Positions 1-5,256 of a stretch of DNA of 5,948 nt are shown in pieces. Each line of letters opens with the position of its first letter. Position 1 is the stretch's first letter. The notes under the pieces were generated by a model that saw nothing but the letters and a program-made list of their open reading frames with translations, had not been told where the DNA came from and did not search any database. The translations under genes and the position numbers were made by a program. Origin of the DNA: Candidatus Desantisiibacteriota bacterium (lineage in GTDB: Bacteria; JACRDZ01); NCBI GenBank assembly GCA_016209155.1, contig JACQWU010000040.1:1-5948 (forward strand), read 5' to 3'.

Positions 1-440
1 GAATTAATATTACCCTGAAAGTTTTTTCCGGTGAATTTTTCAGGCAAAGCTCCCAGTGTCAGCAAAAAACCTTTTCGATTTGTTTTTTGAGAGCCTATGG
101 GTTTATGAAAAATATATTTAAGGCACCAGAACATTTGACAGCGGTCAATCATAGCTTTAAGATGTGAGGGAGGTCCCATGAAGAACACAGGTGATGAAAT
201 TACTACCCCGTCGGCTAAAGCTAAAGCAGAATATAAATATTGCATATCATCCTGAATAATACATTCCTCATGTTTTGCGCAGTGAAGACATTCATTGCAT
301 GGAGTAATTTTTCGTTCGATTAATCGTATTTTTTCAACAACTGCTCCGCGGGTAAGAGCGCCTTTTATAAATTCATCCAGAAGCTGTTCTGAATTTCCAT
401 ATCTGCGCGGACTACCTGATATTGCAAGAAGTTTGAACAT
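1..440 (-). CDS. Iron-sulfur flavoprotein-like / NADPH-dependent FMN reductase family protein, C-terminus cut by window edge
   Basis: My translation from the ATG at 440-438 gives 146 residues with no stop before the left edge; the family is usually about 180-250 residues, so the C-terminus is missing. The N-terminus has a flavodoxin-like first strand followed by the FMN phosphate loop SGSPRRYGNS (residues 8-17). A second family hallmark, SSPVFFMGPPSHLKAMIDR, spans residues 82-100. Between them lies a compact cysteine cluster, C48-x2-C51-x2-C54-x5-C60, which matches the CX2CX2CX4-7C motif of archaeal/anaerobe iron-sulfur flavoproteins (Isf) that carry a 4Fe-4S cluster beside FMN. The likely role is cytoplasmic low-potential electron transfer or oxidant reduction; the partner is not visible. 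A weak ribosome site (AAGAGA, 450-454 region) lies 9 bases upstream. It is the last visible gene of the minus-strand operon, 47 bases after the DnaC-like gene and separated from it by a hairpin. Confidence 0.85.
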   Translation of the reverse strand, partial: MFKLLAISGSPRRYGNSEQLLDEFIKGALTRGAVVEKIRLIERKITPCNECLHCAKHEECIIQDDMQYLYSALALADGVVISSPVFFMGPPSHLKAMIDRCQMFWCLKYIFHKPIGSQKTNRKGFLLTLGALPEKFTGKNFQGNIN

Positions 441-462
441 GTTTTTTTTCTCTTATTTGTAA

Positions 463-480
463 GTGGGATGGTAATCCCAC
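463..480. repeat. Short perfect hairpin between the DnaC-like and flavoprotein genes
   Basis: The arms GTGGGAT (463-469) and ATCCCAC (474-480) pair perfectly around a 4-base loop. In the direction of transcription (minus) it begins 7 bases after the stop of the DnaC-like gene. No T-run follows on the minus strand, so a classical intrinsic terminator is unlikely; an RNA-stability or REP-like palindrome is more probable. Confidence 0.55.
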
Positions 481-487
481 CTCTACA

Positions 488-1219
488 TTATTTTTCATGA
501 TGCTGCAAAGCTGTTTGACGGTTAAGCCTGAAATCCTGTCCATCCATTACCACTACTTTACACATTTCATTTAAGCGCGACCTAAGACGATAACCGATTC
601 TGTCTGTAAGATTTTCTTCTTCATCTTTGCCTTCCTTGCTTCTTACAGGATTGTCCATATAATTGGATGTAATAATAGTAATTTTATTATCATTATATCT
701 GCGGTTAATAATATAAGTCAAAGTATCGCGTATCCATGAGGTTATTTTTTGCGCTCCAAGCTCGTCAAGGAGCAGAATATCTTTTTCTATGACAGGTTTT
801 AATACCTCCTCTTCAGTTAATTCTGATTCTGTATTATAGCTATGCTGAAGTTTTTTTAATAATTCCCGAAAGTCATAGAAAATACAGGAAAAACCTTTAT
901 CAAGAATACTACGCATAGTTGCGACGGCAAGATGTGTTTTCCCTACACCGCATGTTCCCATAAAAAAAAGGCCTGAATTAATATCAGGATATTCTTCAAT
1001 AAAACGAATTGCAATTTGTTTGGCTTTTTTCTGGGTAGCATGCTGAGGGTGATAACTTGCTAAAGTACAGTGCTCATACCGTGACGGGATAAGAGCGGAA
1101 GAAAGCCTTTTAATCTGTGTTTTTTTGAAATAACATGCAGGGCATCTTCTGGCTGTGTTCAATTCACCTTCTTTGATAAATTCCCAGCCGGTACCACCGC
1201 ATATATTGCAGGTATTCAT
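488..1219 (-). CDS. DnaC/DnaI-like AAA+ ATPase, putative replicative helicase loader
   Basis: This 243-residue cytoplasmic protein has the size and layout of DnaC/DnaI/IstB-type ATPases, which deliver the replicative helicase to DNA. A probable zinc-binding N-terminus has two CxxC pairs (C4/C7 and C26/C29), as in DnaI. The AAA+ core shows Walker A GTCGVGKTH (88-96), Walker B DILLLDE (147-153), sensor-1 TIITSNY with N186, and a C-terminal basic DRIGYRLRSRL stretch (207-217) fitting the arginine-finger region. An AGAGG ribosome site (1226-1230) lies 6 bases before the ATG, supporting this start. The gene begins 24 bases after the coiled-coil gene and lies in one operon with ahbD. There is no insertion-sequence transposase next to it, so a chromosomal loader is more likely than an IstB transposition helper, although the ATPase alone cannot separate the two. 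Confidence 0.85.
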   Translation of the reverse strand: MNTCNICGGTGWEFIKEGELNTARRCPACYFKKTQIKRLSSALIPSRYEHCTLASYHPQHATQKKAKQIAIRFIEEYPDINSGLFFMGTCGVGKTHLAVATMRSILDKGFSCIFYDFRELLKKLQHSYNTESELTEEEVLKPVIEKDILLLDELGAQKITSWIRDTLTYIINRRYNDNKITIITSNYMDNPVRSKEGKDEEENLTDRIGYRLRSRLNEMCKVVVMDGQDFRLNRQTALQHHEK

Positions 1220-1243
1220 TTTTAACCTCTGTTTTAAATTTAT

Positions 1244-1918
1244 TTACATTAACATATCAGGTAATTTAAAGTATTCTTCTATTTTTTTATTAATAATATT
1301 ATCAAGAGTTTTTGAATAAGCATCCTGTGACATTTTATTTTTATGTTTTTTTAATTTTTCTTTGGCTTCTTCTTCAATTTTTTTTAAAATTTCAGATGGA
1401 ACAAACTGTTTAGCGTCCTTAATTAATTTTTGGTTCAGGGAATGTAATTTATCCTCTATGTCAATAACTATGATTTTATCCTGTTTTAAATTTTTTTCAA
1501 TATCATTAATTTGTTTATACAGGACTCTAAGCAGCCCTACAACCTGTTTTTCCTGAATTGATTTAAGATATTCCGCGCTGTTTCTTAAATTTTGTTTTAA
1601 TTCTTTAAGTTTTTCGAGTGTATATCCGCATTCATCAAATTTCTGGCTGGTTTTGCTTTCCCCGATCATGTTTTCTTTATATTCCTGCCAGAGTTCTATT
1701 ACAGCAGGTTCGCAGTATTTTATTGTATTTAATGTACGCCCATCATTTTTATGCCTGGTGAAAAAATTTTCCAGACTCGTGTCTATTCCCTGTTTCACAA
1801 TTCTAAGAGGAATTCCTATATTGTACCATTTTTCTATCAGCGTCCAGTCTACGGGAGATATAATCAAGGACTTTTTGCGCTTTTTTATAAAATATTTTTC
1901 TACTTCATCAAGATACAA
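1244..1918 (-). CDS. Hypothetical coiled-coil protein, possible helicase-loading partner, TTG start
   Basis: I do not recognise a named family with certainty. From the TTG at 1918-1916 the product is 224 residues. The N-terminal 50 residues contain SPVDWTLIEKWYNIGIPLRIVKQGID (21-45 region; W25, W31, G35-I-P, G44-I-D), a pattern I associate with proteins encoded just upstream of DnaC-like loaders and loosely with DnaD-like primosome proteins. Residues about 100-215 are charged and helical, rich in K, E and L, and likely coiled coil. The TTG start is chosen because AAAGG (1927-1931) lies 8 bases upstream and only one base separates it from the ahbD stop. A longer reading from an ATG at 2065 would overlap ahbD by about 145 bases and encode no plausible domain. 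The adjacent ATPase gene suggests a joint role in replication initiation; this is inference. Confidence 0.7.
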   Translation of the reverse strand: MYLDEVEKYFIKKRKKSLIISPVDWTLIEKWYNIGIPLRIVKQGIDTSLENFFTRHKNDGRTLNTIKYCEPAVIELWQEYKENMIGESKTSQKFDECGYTLEKLKELKQNLRNSAEYLKSIQEKQVVGLLRVLYKQINDIEKNLKQDKIIVIDIEDKLHSLNQKLIKDAKQFVPSEILKKIEEEAKEKLKKHKNKMSQDAYSKTLDNIINKKIEEYFKLPDMLM

Positions 1919-1919
1919 G

Positions 1920-2990
1920 TTATTTACCTTTATCGGTTTTCCTGGGTGTATAGGTACAATATGGTTCCGGAGCAAGATAATCGCCTGTAACAGCATAAGC
2001 GCGGGCTCTGCATCCTCCGCATACGGTACGGTACTCGCATATACCGCATTTACCCCTGTATCCATCTATATTTCTCATTTCGTTAAATATTTTTGATGTT
2101 TTCCATATTAATGAGAAAGGTTCTTTTTTTATATCACCGCATTCTTCTTCAAGAAATCCGCATATCTGCACTTTGCCGGTATTGGAAATAAAAGCAAAAC
2201 CTGTTCCTCCCATACATCCTTTTGTCATGGCATCCATCCCGTGCGATTTAACTGTTACAGTTCTTCCAGCGGCTTTTTCCTGTTGTCTGTAAATACGATA
2301 ATAATGAGGCGCGCAGGTCGGTTTAAACTGAATGGGAATATTATTTCTTTGGTTGTAGATCCAAAGCAGAGTTTTTTCGTAATCTTCAGGCGATATTTCC
2401 TGGTCGGCAAGATCTTTCCCTCGACCTGTCGGTACCAGAAGAAACGGATGATAAGCTTTTGCTCCAAGTGCAACAGCTAATTTAAGTATTTCCGGAACTT
2501 CATGGATATTGATTTTTGTAATTGTAGTATTAATCTGGAATTCCAGTCCGACAGTGTTTGCGCATTCTATTGCTTTCATAACTCCGGCAAATGCGCCTTC
2601 CTGCTGGCGGAATTTGTCATGGGTTTCGCTTGTTGCGCCATCAATACTCAGGCTTATTCTTTGTATCCCGACTTCTTTCATGAGGTTTGCTTTTTCAATA
2701 TTCATTAAAGGTCCGCAGGGCGCCATGACCATGCGCAGACCAAGATCTGTCCCCTTTTTTGCTATTTCAAAAATATCATCGCGCATCATTGGTTCGCCGC
2801 CGGTAAGAATAATAATCGGTTTGGCAAATGTTGCCACATCTTCAAGAAATGAAAAACATTCCGCTGTGGTTAATTCTCCTTTGTATTTACCGCGTGTAGC
2901 TGCTGCTCTACAGTGAATACAGGACAGTACACAGCTCCTTGTCACTTCCCATGCTATCAAACGCGGCAGATATTCCTGATTTTGCATCAT
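1920..2990 (-). CDS. ahbD: AhbD-type radical SAM heme b synthase (Fe-coproporphyrin III decarboxylase)
   Basis: The product is a 356-residue radical SAM/SPASM enzyme. The SAM-cluster motif is C20-x3-C24-x2-C27, followed by GGEP (64-67). The C-terminal auxiliary cluster region has C259, C277, C284 and the string C315-x2-C318-x5-C324-x2-C327-x17-C345. Stretches such as LPRLIAWEVTRSC, KPTCAPHYYRIYRQQ (223-237), GMDAMTKGCMGGTGFAFIS (251-269) and VCGGCRARAYAVTGDYLA (323-340) match AhbD as I remember it, rather than AhbC or NirJ. AhbD converts two propionates of iron-coproporphyrin III to vinyls, the final step of siroheme-dependent heme synthesis, in the cytoplasm. AGGAG (3000-3004) lies 9 bases before the ATG, and a second ATG follows directly. 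It is the first gene of the operon, behind a promoter at 3118-3148. No other ahb gene lies in the window, so the pathway must be encoded elsewhere. Confidence 0.87.
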   Translation of the reverse strand: MMQNQEYLPRLIAWEVTRSCVLSCIHCRAAATRGKYKGELTTAECFSFLEDVATFAKPIIILTGGEPMMRDDIFEIAKKGTDLGLRMVMAPCGPLMNIEKANLMKEVGIQRISLSIDGATSETHDKFRQQEGAFAGVMKAIECANTVGLEFQINTTITKINIHEVPEILKLAVALGAKAYHPFLLVPTGRGKDLADQEISPEDYEKTLLWIYNQRNNIPIQFKPTCAPHYYRIYRQQEKAAGRTVTVKSHGMDAMTKGCMGGTGFAFISNTGKVQICGFLEEECGDIKKEPFSLIWKTSKIFNEMRNIDGYRGKCGICEYRTVCGGCRARAYAVTGDYLAPEPYCTYTPRKTDKGK

Positions 2991-3028
2991 TTATTTTTTC
3001 TCCTTTAATTCATATTTCATATATAACA

Positions 3029-3110
3029 ATTCAGGTATAAAGGCTGAAGACTGAAGTATATTAGGATTTGTACCTAAAAGCCTTCCCCCCTTCAGTCTAT
3101 TCACCTGAAT
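3029..3110. repeat. Nested fold-back element in the ahbD leader
   Basis: Three sets of arms nest around one centre. The outer arm is ATTCAGGT 3029-3036 with ACCTGAAT 3103-3110. The middle arm is AGACTGAAG 3048-3056 with CTTCAGTCT 3090-3098. The inner arm is TTAGG 3061-3065 with CCTAA 3073-3077. A competing pairing exists between AAGGCT (3040-3045) and AGCCTT (3079-3084). The right half (3074-3111) is also found at 3925-3961. The element lies between the predicted ahbD start of transcription and its ribosome site, so it would fold in the ahbD mRNA. It also lies downstream of the cupin gene. It may be a dispersed palindromic repeat or a regulatory leader; the sequence alone does not decide. Confidence 0.6.
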
Positions 3111-3111
3111 A
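3074..3111 (-). repeat. Leader repeat, copy A (reads toward ahbD)
   Basis: Read on the minus strand this 38-base stretch starts TATTCAGGTGAATAGACTG and ends GGCTTTTAG. It aligns with the plus-strand copy at 3925-3961 in 33 of 38 columns, with four substitutions and one gap. Its first bases, with one base upstream, form a small hairpin, CTATTC-AGGT-GAATAG. It begins 7 bases after an ATATAA sequence in the predicted -10 region. Confidence 0.7.
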
Positions 3112-3117
3112 GTTACG

Positions 3118-3148
3118 TTTATATTACAAAATATAAATTTAATGTCAA
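3118..3148 (-). promoter_or_regulatory. Predicted vegetative promoter for the ahbD operon
   Basis: On the minus strand a perfect -35 TTGACA (3148-3143) is followed by two overlapping -10 candidates: TAATAT (3126-3121) after 16 bases and TATAAA (3123-3118) after 19 bases. Neither spacing is the ideal 17, but the -35 is exact and the site lies in the only gap upstream of ahbD. Transcription would start near 3111-3114, at the edge of the leader repeat. Confidence 0.5.
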
Positions 3149-3162
3149 GTGAAAAGGTTCTT

Positions 3163-3666
3163 TTACTCTTTTGTTAATGCTATGATAAATTTTTTATATT
3201 TGGGATAAATTTTTATCAAAGTTTTTCTGTCTCCTGATTTATAATCTTTAAATTCAAATCCCGGAGCAACTGTTGTTCCCATAATGGCGAATTTTCCGCC
3301 TGATACAAGTCTTGCTCCCTGCCATACTCCTTTTTTGACAATAACCTGAGGTCTCATAGCTTTTTCAATATTATTGCCTATTGTAATTATTTTACCTGAA
3401 CCGTCAGGATATAAATTGAGCATTTCAACAGGGTCCCCAAGATAAAAATGGAATATTTCATCTGATATAAGCGAGTGCATTTCGGAAAAAGTTGAAGGAG
3501 TTAAAAGATAATAAATAGCAGTGCTTATACATCTTTTTCCTTTATATCTTCTCGGCAGATATTTTCCGGAAATATTTTCATCTGAACGGTAGGTCTCTAA
3601 ATAGTATCCACCTTCAGAAGGATGAGGTTTAAGATTAAGAGCTTTTATTAATTTTTTTAGATCCAC
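3163..3666 (-). CDS. DUF985 / cupin_5 family protein
   Basis: From the GTG at 3666-3664 the product is 167 residues, the usual size for this single-domain cytoplasmic cupin family. Family landmarks in order are LNLKPHPSEGGYYLETYRSDE (10-30), TAIYYLLTPSTFSEMHSLISDEIFHFYLGDP (49-79, with H64, E70, H73), and GVWQGARL (113-120) with APGFEFKDY (134-142). The biochemical function of DUF985 proteins is not established; the fold suggests small-ligand or metal binding. I chose this start because AGGA (3674-3677) lies 7 bases upstream, family similarity begins here, and the predicted promoter at 3694-3722 would start the RNA near 3687. A longer reading from a GTG at 3747 would start upstream of that and read through a palindromic repeat. 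It is a single gene, divergent from the sigma factor. Confidence 0.85.
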   Translation of the reverse strand: MDLKKLIKALNLKPHPSEGGYYLETYRSDENISGKYLPRRYKGKRCISTAIYYLLTPSTFSEMHSLISDEIFHFYLGDPVEMLNLYPDGSGKIITIGNNIEKAMRPQVIVKKGVWQGARLVSGGKFAIMGTTVAPGFEFKDYKSGDRKTLIKIYPKYKKFIIALTKE

Positions 3667-3693
3667 GAGAATATCCTGTATTAATTTTTTTAT

Positions 3694-3722
3694 AGTATAG
3701 CATTTTGCCGGAAATTTCCCAA
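3694..3722 (-). promoter_or_regulatory. Predicted vegetative promoter for the cupin gene
   Basis: On the minus strand, -35 TTGGGA (3722-3717, 4 of 6 to consensus) and -10 TATACT (3699-3694, 5 of 6) are spaced by exactly 17 bases. The RNA would begin about 20 bases before the GTG start chosen at 3666. Confidence 0.55.
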
Positions 3723-3732
3723 GAAAGAAATT

Positions 3733-3845
3733 AACCACAGAGGGCACAGAGTATTTTATTTTTTTTACTCTGTGTTCTCAAGGAAAATTAATTTGAGGAC
3801 ACAGGGTTTTTATAATTATAAATATATCTCAGTGTGCTCAGTGGT
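3733..3845. repeat. 113-bp fold-back repeat with AACCACAGAG termini
   Basis: The outer arms are AACCACAGAGGGCACAGAG (from 3733) and its imperfect complement ending CTCAGTGGTT (to 3845), pairing at 16 of 20 positions. An inner pair, ACTCTGTGTTCTCAA (3767-3781) against TTGAGGACACAGGGT (3793-3807), matches at 13 of 15. The CACAGAG/ACACAG repeats within arms resemble dispersed sequences I recall from many environmental genomes; that recollection is not verified here. No transposase is present, so it would be a non-autonomous or REP-like element. Confidence 0.6.
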
Positions 3846-3890
3846 TCGTTTTTTTGTTTTTGTAGAATTTCTGATATTTTGCGAAAAAGC

Positions 3891-3919
3891 ATGTCAATTT
3901 TTTAGTTATACGATATAAT
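3891..3919 (+). promoter_or_regulatory. Predicted vegetative promoter for the ECF sigma operon
   Basis: A perfect -10 TATAAT (3914-3919) follows a 17-base spacer from -35 ATGTCA (3891-3896, 4 of 6). Transcription would begin near 3926, at the first bases of the leader repeat. It looks like a housekeeping promoter; I see no obvious second copy of an ECF-type -35 AAC motif close by. Confidence 0.55.
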
Positions 3920-3924
3920 TCAAA

Positions 3925-3961
3925 TATTCAGGTTAATAGATTGAAGGTGGAAAGCTTTTAG
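3925..3961 (+). repeat. Leader repeat, copy B (reads toward the sigma factor)
   Basis: This 37-base stretch begins TATTCAGGTTAATAGATTG and ends AGCTTTTAG. It is the plus-strand counterpart of the minus-strand copy at 3074-3111. It begins 6 bases after ATATAA (3913-3918), nearly the same offset from the -10 region as in copy A. Unlike copy A it has no adjoining inverted half, and its first hairpin is weaker (TATT with AATA). Confidence 0.7.
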
Positions 3962-3994
3962 TTTAAAATATTGTAAAGGATACAAAAGATAATA

Positions 3995-4507
3995 ATGGAA
4001 GAACAAAAACTACTGGAAAAAATTCGAGCGAATGATCCTTCTTTTATTAAGGAATTATTTGATACATATAAGACCATGGTCTTTAATGTTTGTTTCCGGA
4101 TGTTAGGGAAAAAAGAAGAGGCAGAGGATCTAATGCAGGATGTTTTTTTTACAGCTTATAAATCCAATGCGTGCTTAAATCTCCAGCGGAAAAGGAAATT
4201 GGAGAAATGGCTTTCACTGGATTTTTTATTGGAGAGCAAAAGGGAACAAATCCCTCATAGTCAGAATGACACTCCTCTTGAAGCATTAGAAAAATCCGAG
4301 CGAGAAAATATTGTCAGAAATGCTATAAATTCACTTCCTGATAATCAGCGTATATCAATAATTTTGAGCAGATATGAAAATTTATCATATCAGGAGATTT
4401 CTAAAATAATGGAATGTTCGGTTTCATCAGTGGAATCCTATTTATTCCGTGCGAAACAGAATCTTGCTAAGAAGCTAATTTCTATTTTTGAAAATTCATT
4501 ATTGTAA
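3995..4507 (+). CDS. ECF-type RNA polymerase sigma factor with a shortened region 2.4
   Basis: The 170-residue product has sigma region 2 and region 4 and lacks regions 1.1 and 3, as in ECF sigma factors. Region 2.1-2.2 is clear at residues 15-57, including the core-binding AEDLMQDVFFTAYK (43-56). Region 4.2 is clear at about 113-161, with LPDNQRISIILSRYENLSYQEIS and SVSSVESYLFRAKQNLAKKL forming the helix-turn-helix. Between W72-L73 and the next segment SLDFLLESKRE (74-84), the usual YRIAxN-like residues of region 2.4, which read the -10 element, appear to be absent; neither other frame restores them. The ATG has only a weak ribosome site. The stop codon lies inside a palindromic repeat. It is followed by an anti-sigma factor and a metal-sensor-like gene, so it probably directs a metal or envelope stress response. 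It could also be a decaying sigma factor. Confidence 0.88.
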   Translation: MEEQKLLEKIRANDPSFIKELFDTYKTMVFNVCFRMLGKKEEAEDLMQDVFFTAYKSNACLNLQRKRKLEKWLSLDFLLESKREQIPHSQNDTPLEALEKSERENIVRNAINSLPDNQRISIILSRYENLSYQEISKIMECSVSSVESYLFRAKQNLAKKLISIFENSLL

Positions 4508-4531
4508 AGACGCAATGCCTTGCGTCTTTAC
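4504..4531. repeat. Palindromic repeat GACGCAA type, copy 1, supplies the sigma-factor stop codon
   Basis: The arms GTAAAGACGCAA (4504-4515) and TTGCGTCTTTAC (4520-4531) pair perfectly over 12 bases around the loop TGCC. The TAA stop of the sigma factor (4505-4507) lies in the left arm. A second copy sits about 130 bases downstream. The hairpin could slow RNA decay or weaken readthrough into the anti-sigma gene, but only CTGTTTATT follows it, which is a poor terminator tail. Confidence 0.75.
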
Positions 4532-4633
4532 CTGTTTATTATGAAATTTTGAGAGGATACGATTTATAACCGCAAGTTTTTTGCATAGCATGTGTCTAAT
4601 TTAATATAAGGAAATTTAATATATATTATTATT

Positions 4634-4673
4634 GTAGAGACGCAATGCCTTGCGTCTCAATGCCTTGCGTCTC
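4634..4673. repeat. Palindromic repeat GACGCAA type, copy 2, with a 15-bp tandem duplication
   Basis: The unit begins GTAGAGACGCAATGCC and repeats the core of the copy at 4504. Its right arm is duplicated: AATGCCTTGCGTCTC occurs at 4644-4658 and again exactly at 4659-4673. Both copies of the repeat are preceded by ATTATT. It lies 24 bases before the anti-sigma start codon. Confidence 0.75.
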
Positions 4674-4697
4674 AGCATTTTAATAACGGTAAAAAAT

Positions 4698-5180
4698 ATG
4701 AATCATAAAAATATTCAGAAAAAATTTCTGTTTTATATTGACGGGAACCTGCCGGCAAGCGAGATGAATATGGTGAAGGAACATATTAGTCTTTGTCCTT
4801 TATGCAGTAAACATCTGGATGAAATTTCCGAAATTTGGAAACAGGAAAAAATTTTGGAAGAGAGAGAGCCGTCACCCTACATATGGAAAAAATTGGAAAA
4901 AAATATCAGGGAATATGAGAATAATAAATATACGTTTTTATATATTGATATAAAAAAGCGTTTTGATTTTTTAATGCGCCCGGTATTGCTTTCTTTTATG
5001 CTTTTTATAGCAATTATCACAGGATATTATTTAGAAAATTTTTTATCAAACAATATTGATCTTAACGCGGATGTCGCTAATGAGCAAATCACAAAAATAT
5101 TTTATATAGATACTTTAAGTTATTCTACGATGGAATCTATTCATAATAGAGACCTTCCTGCGTATAATGAAAATAAATGA
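4698..5180 (+). CDS. Membrane anti-sigma factor with zinc-type N-terminal domain
   Basis: From the ATG at 4698 the product is 160 residues. The N-terminal cytoplasmic domain holds H29-x3-C33-x2-C36, the core of zinc-binding anti-sigma (ZAS / zf-HC2) domains, with H3 in the place often held by a further ligand. A single hydrophobic span follows at about 94-115 and then a short outside tail of about 45 residues without a recognisable domain. The expected role is to hold the upstream ECF sigma factor at the membrane until a signal arrives. I prefer this ATG to a TTG at 4650, because the extra 16 residues would be encoded by the palindromic repeat and the ZAS similarity begins after the ATG. The ribosome site is weak (CGGT). 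The gap of 190 bases from the sigma gene is large for such a pair. The stop codon runs into a hairpin. Confidence 0.82.
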   Translation: MNHKNIQKKFLFYIDGNLPASEMNMVKEHISLCPLCSKHLDEISEIWKQEKILEEREPSPYIWKKLEKNIREYENNKYTFLYIDIKKRFDFLMRPVLLSFMLFIAIITGYYLENFLSNNIDLNADVANEQITKIFYIDTLSYSTMESIHNRDLPAYNENK

Positions 5181-5211
5181 AGAATCTCGCAGCAAGCTGC
5201 GAGGTATCTTC
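5179..5211. repeat. Hairpin overlapping the anti-sigma stop codon
   Basis: An 8-bp stem CTCGCAGC (5186-5193) / GCTGCGAG (5196-5203) with a 2-base loop is extended after a small internal loop by GAAGA (5179-5183) / TCTTC (5207-5211). The first two bases are the last two of the TGA stop. TGTTTCTG follows, a weak T-tract, so partial transcription termination before the sensor gene is possible; a dispersed palindrome is equally possible. Confidence 0.55.
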
Positions 5212-5256
5212 TGTTTCTGATAGGAATTTTTATTGTTTAATTTAGTGCCGATTCAT

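Larger units (their letters stand above)
3667..3994. other. 328-bp divergent intergenic region, no gene
   Basis: This gap between the cupin gene (minus) and the sigma factor (plus) holds, from left to right, the cupin ribosome site and promoter (3674-3722), a 113-bp fold-back element (3733-3845), a T-rich spacer, the sigma-factor promoter (3891-3919), a leader repeat (3925-3961), and an AAAGGA at 3975-3980 that lies 14 bases before the sigma ATG, too far to be a convincing ribosome site. I see no RNA gene or small open frame with support. Confidence 0.6.

Noticed and set aside
1919-2065. Extension of the coiled-coil gene to an ATG at 2065
   Set aside because: It would overlap ahbD out of frame by about 145 bases with no domain; TTG at 1918 has proper spacing from AAAGG.
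1653-2096. Plus-strand open frames of up to 147 codons opposite the minus-strand operon (also 1362-1556, 2241-2480, 2509-2916)
   Set aside because: They lie antisense to well-supported genes, have no recognisable domains, and appear only because the opposite strand is coding.
3667-3747. N-terminal extension of the cupin gene to a GTG at 3747
   Set aside because: The extra 27 residues lie upstream of the predicted promoter start, run into the fold-back repeat and lack family similarity; GTG at 3666 has a good ribosome site.
4140-4250. Frameshift in the sigma factor around region 2.4
   Set aside because: Reading the other two frames does not recover a YRIAxN-like segment and the frame is continuous to region 4, so a small in-frame deletion fits better.
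4581-4610. Possible promoter for the anti-sigma gene (TTGCAT, 18 bases, TATAAG)
   Set aside because: The -35 matches only 3 of 6 and the region is very AT-rich, so a chance match is likely; not strong enough to list.
4504-4673. CRISPR-like array from the repeated GACGCAATGCC units
   Set aside because: Only two copies, each a perfect palindrome, with unequal structure and a spacer of about 100 bases; no cas genes.
4650-4697. TTG start for the anti-sigma factor at 4650
   Set aside because: The added residues are translated from the palindromic repeat, and no ribosome site precedes it; the ATG at 4698 begins the ZAS-like domain.
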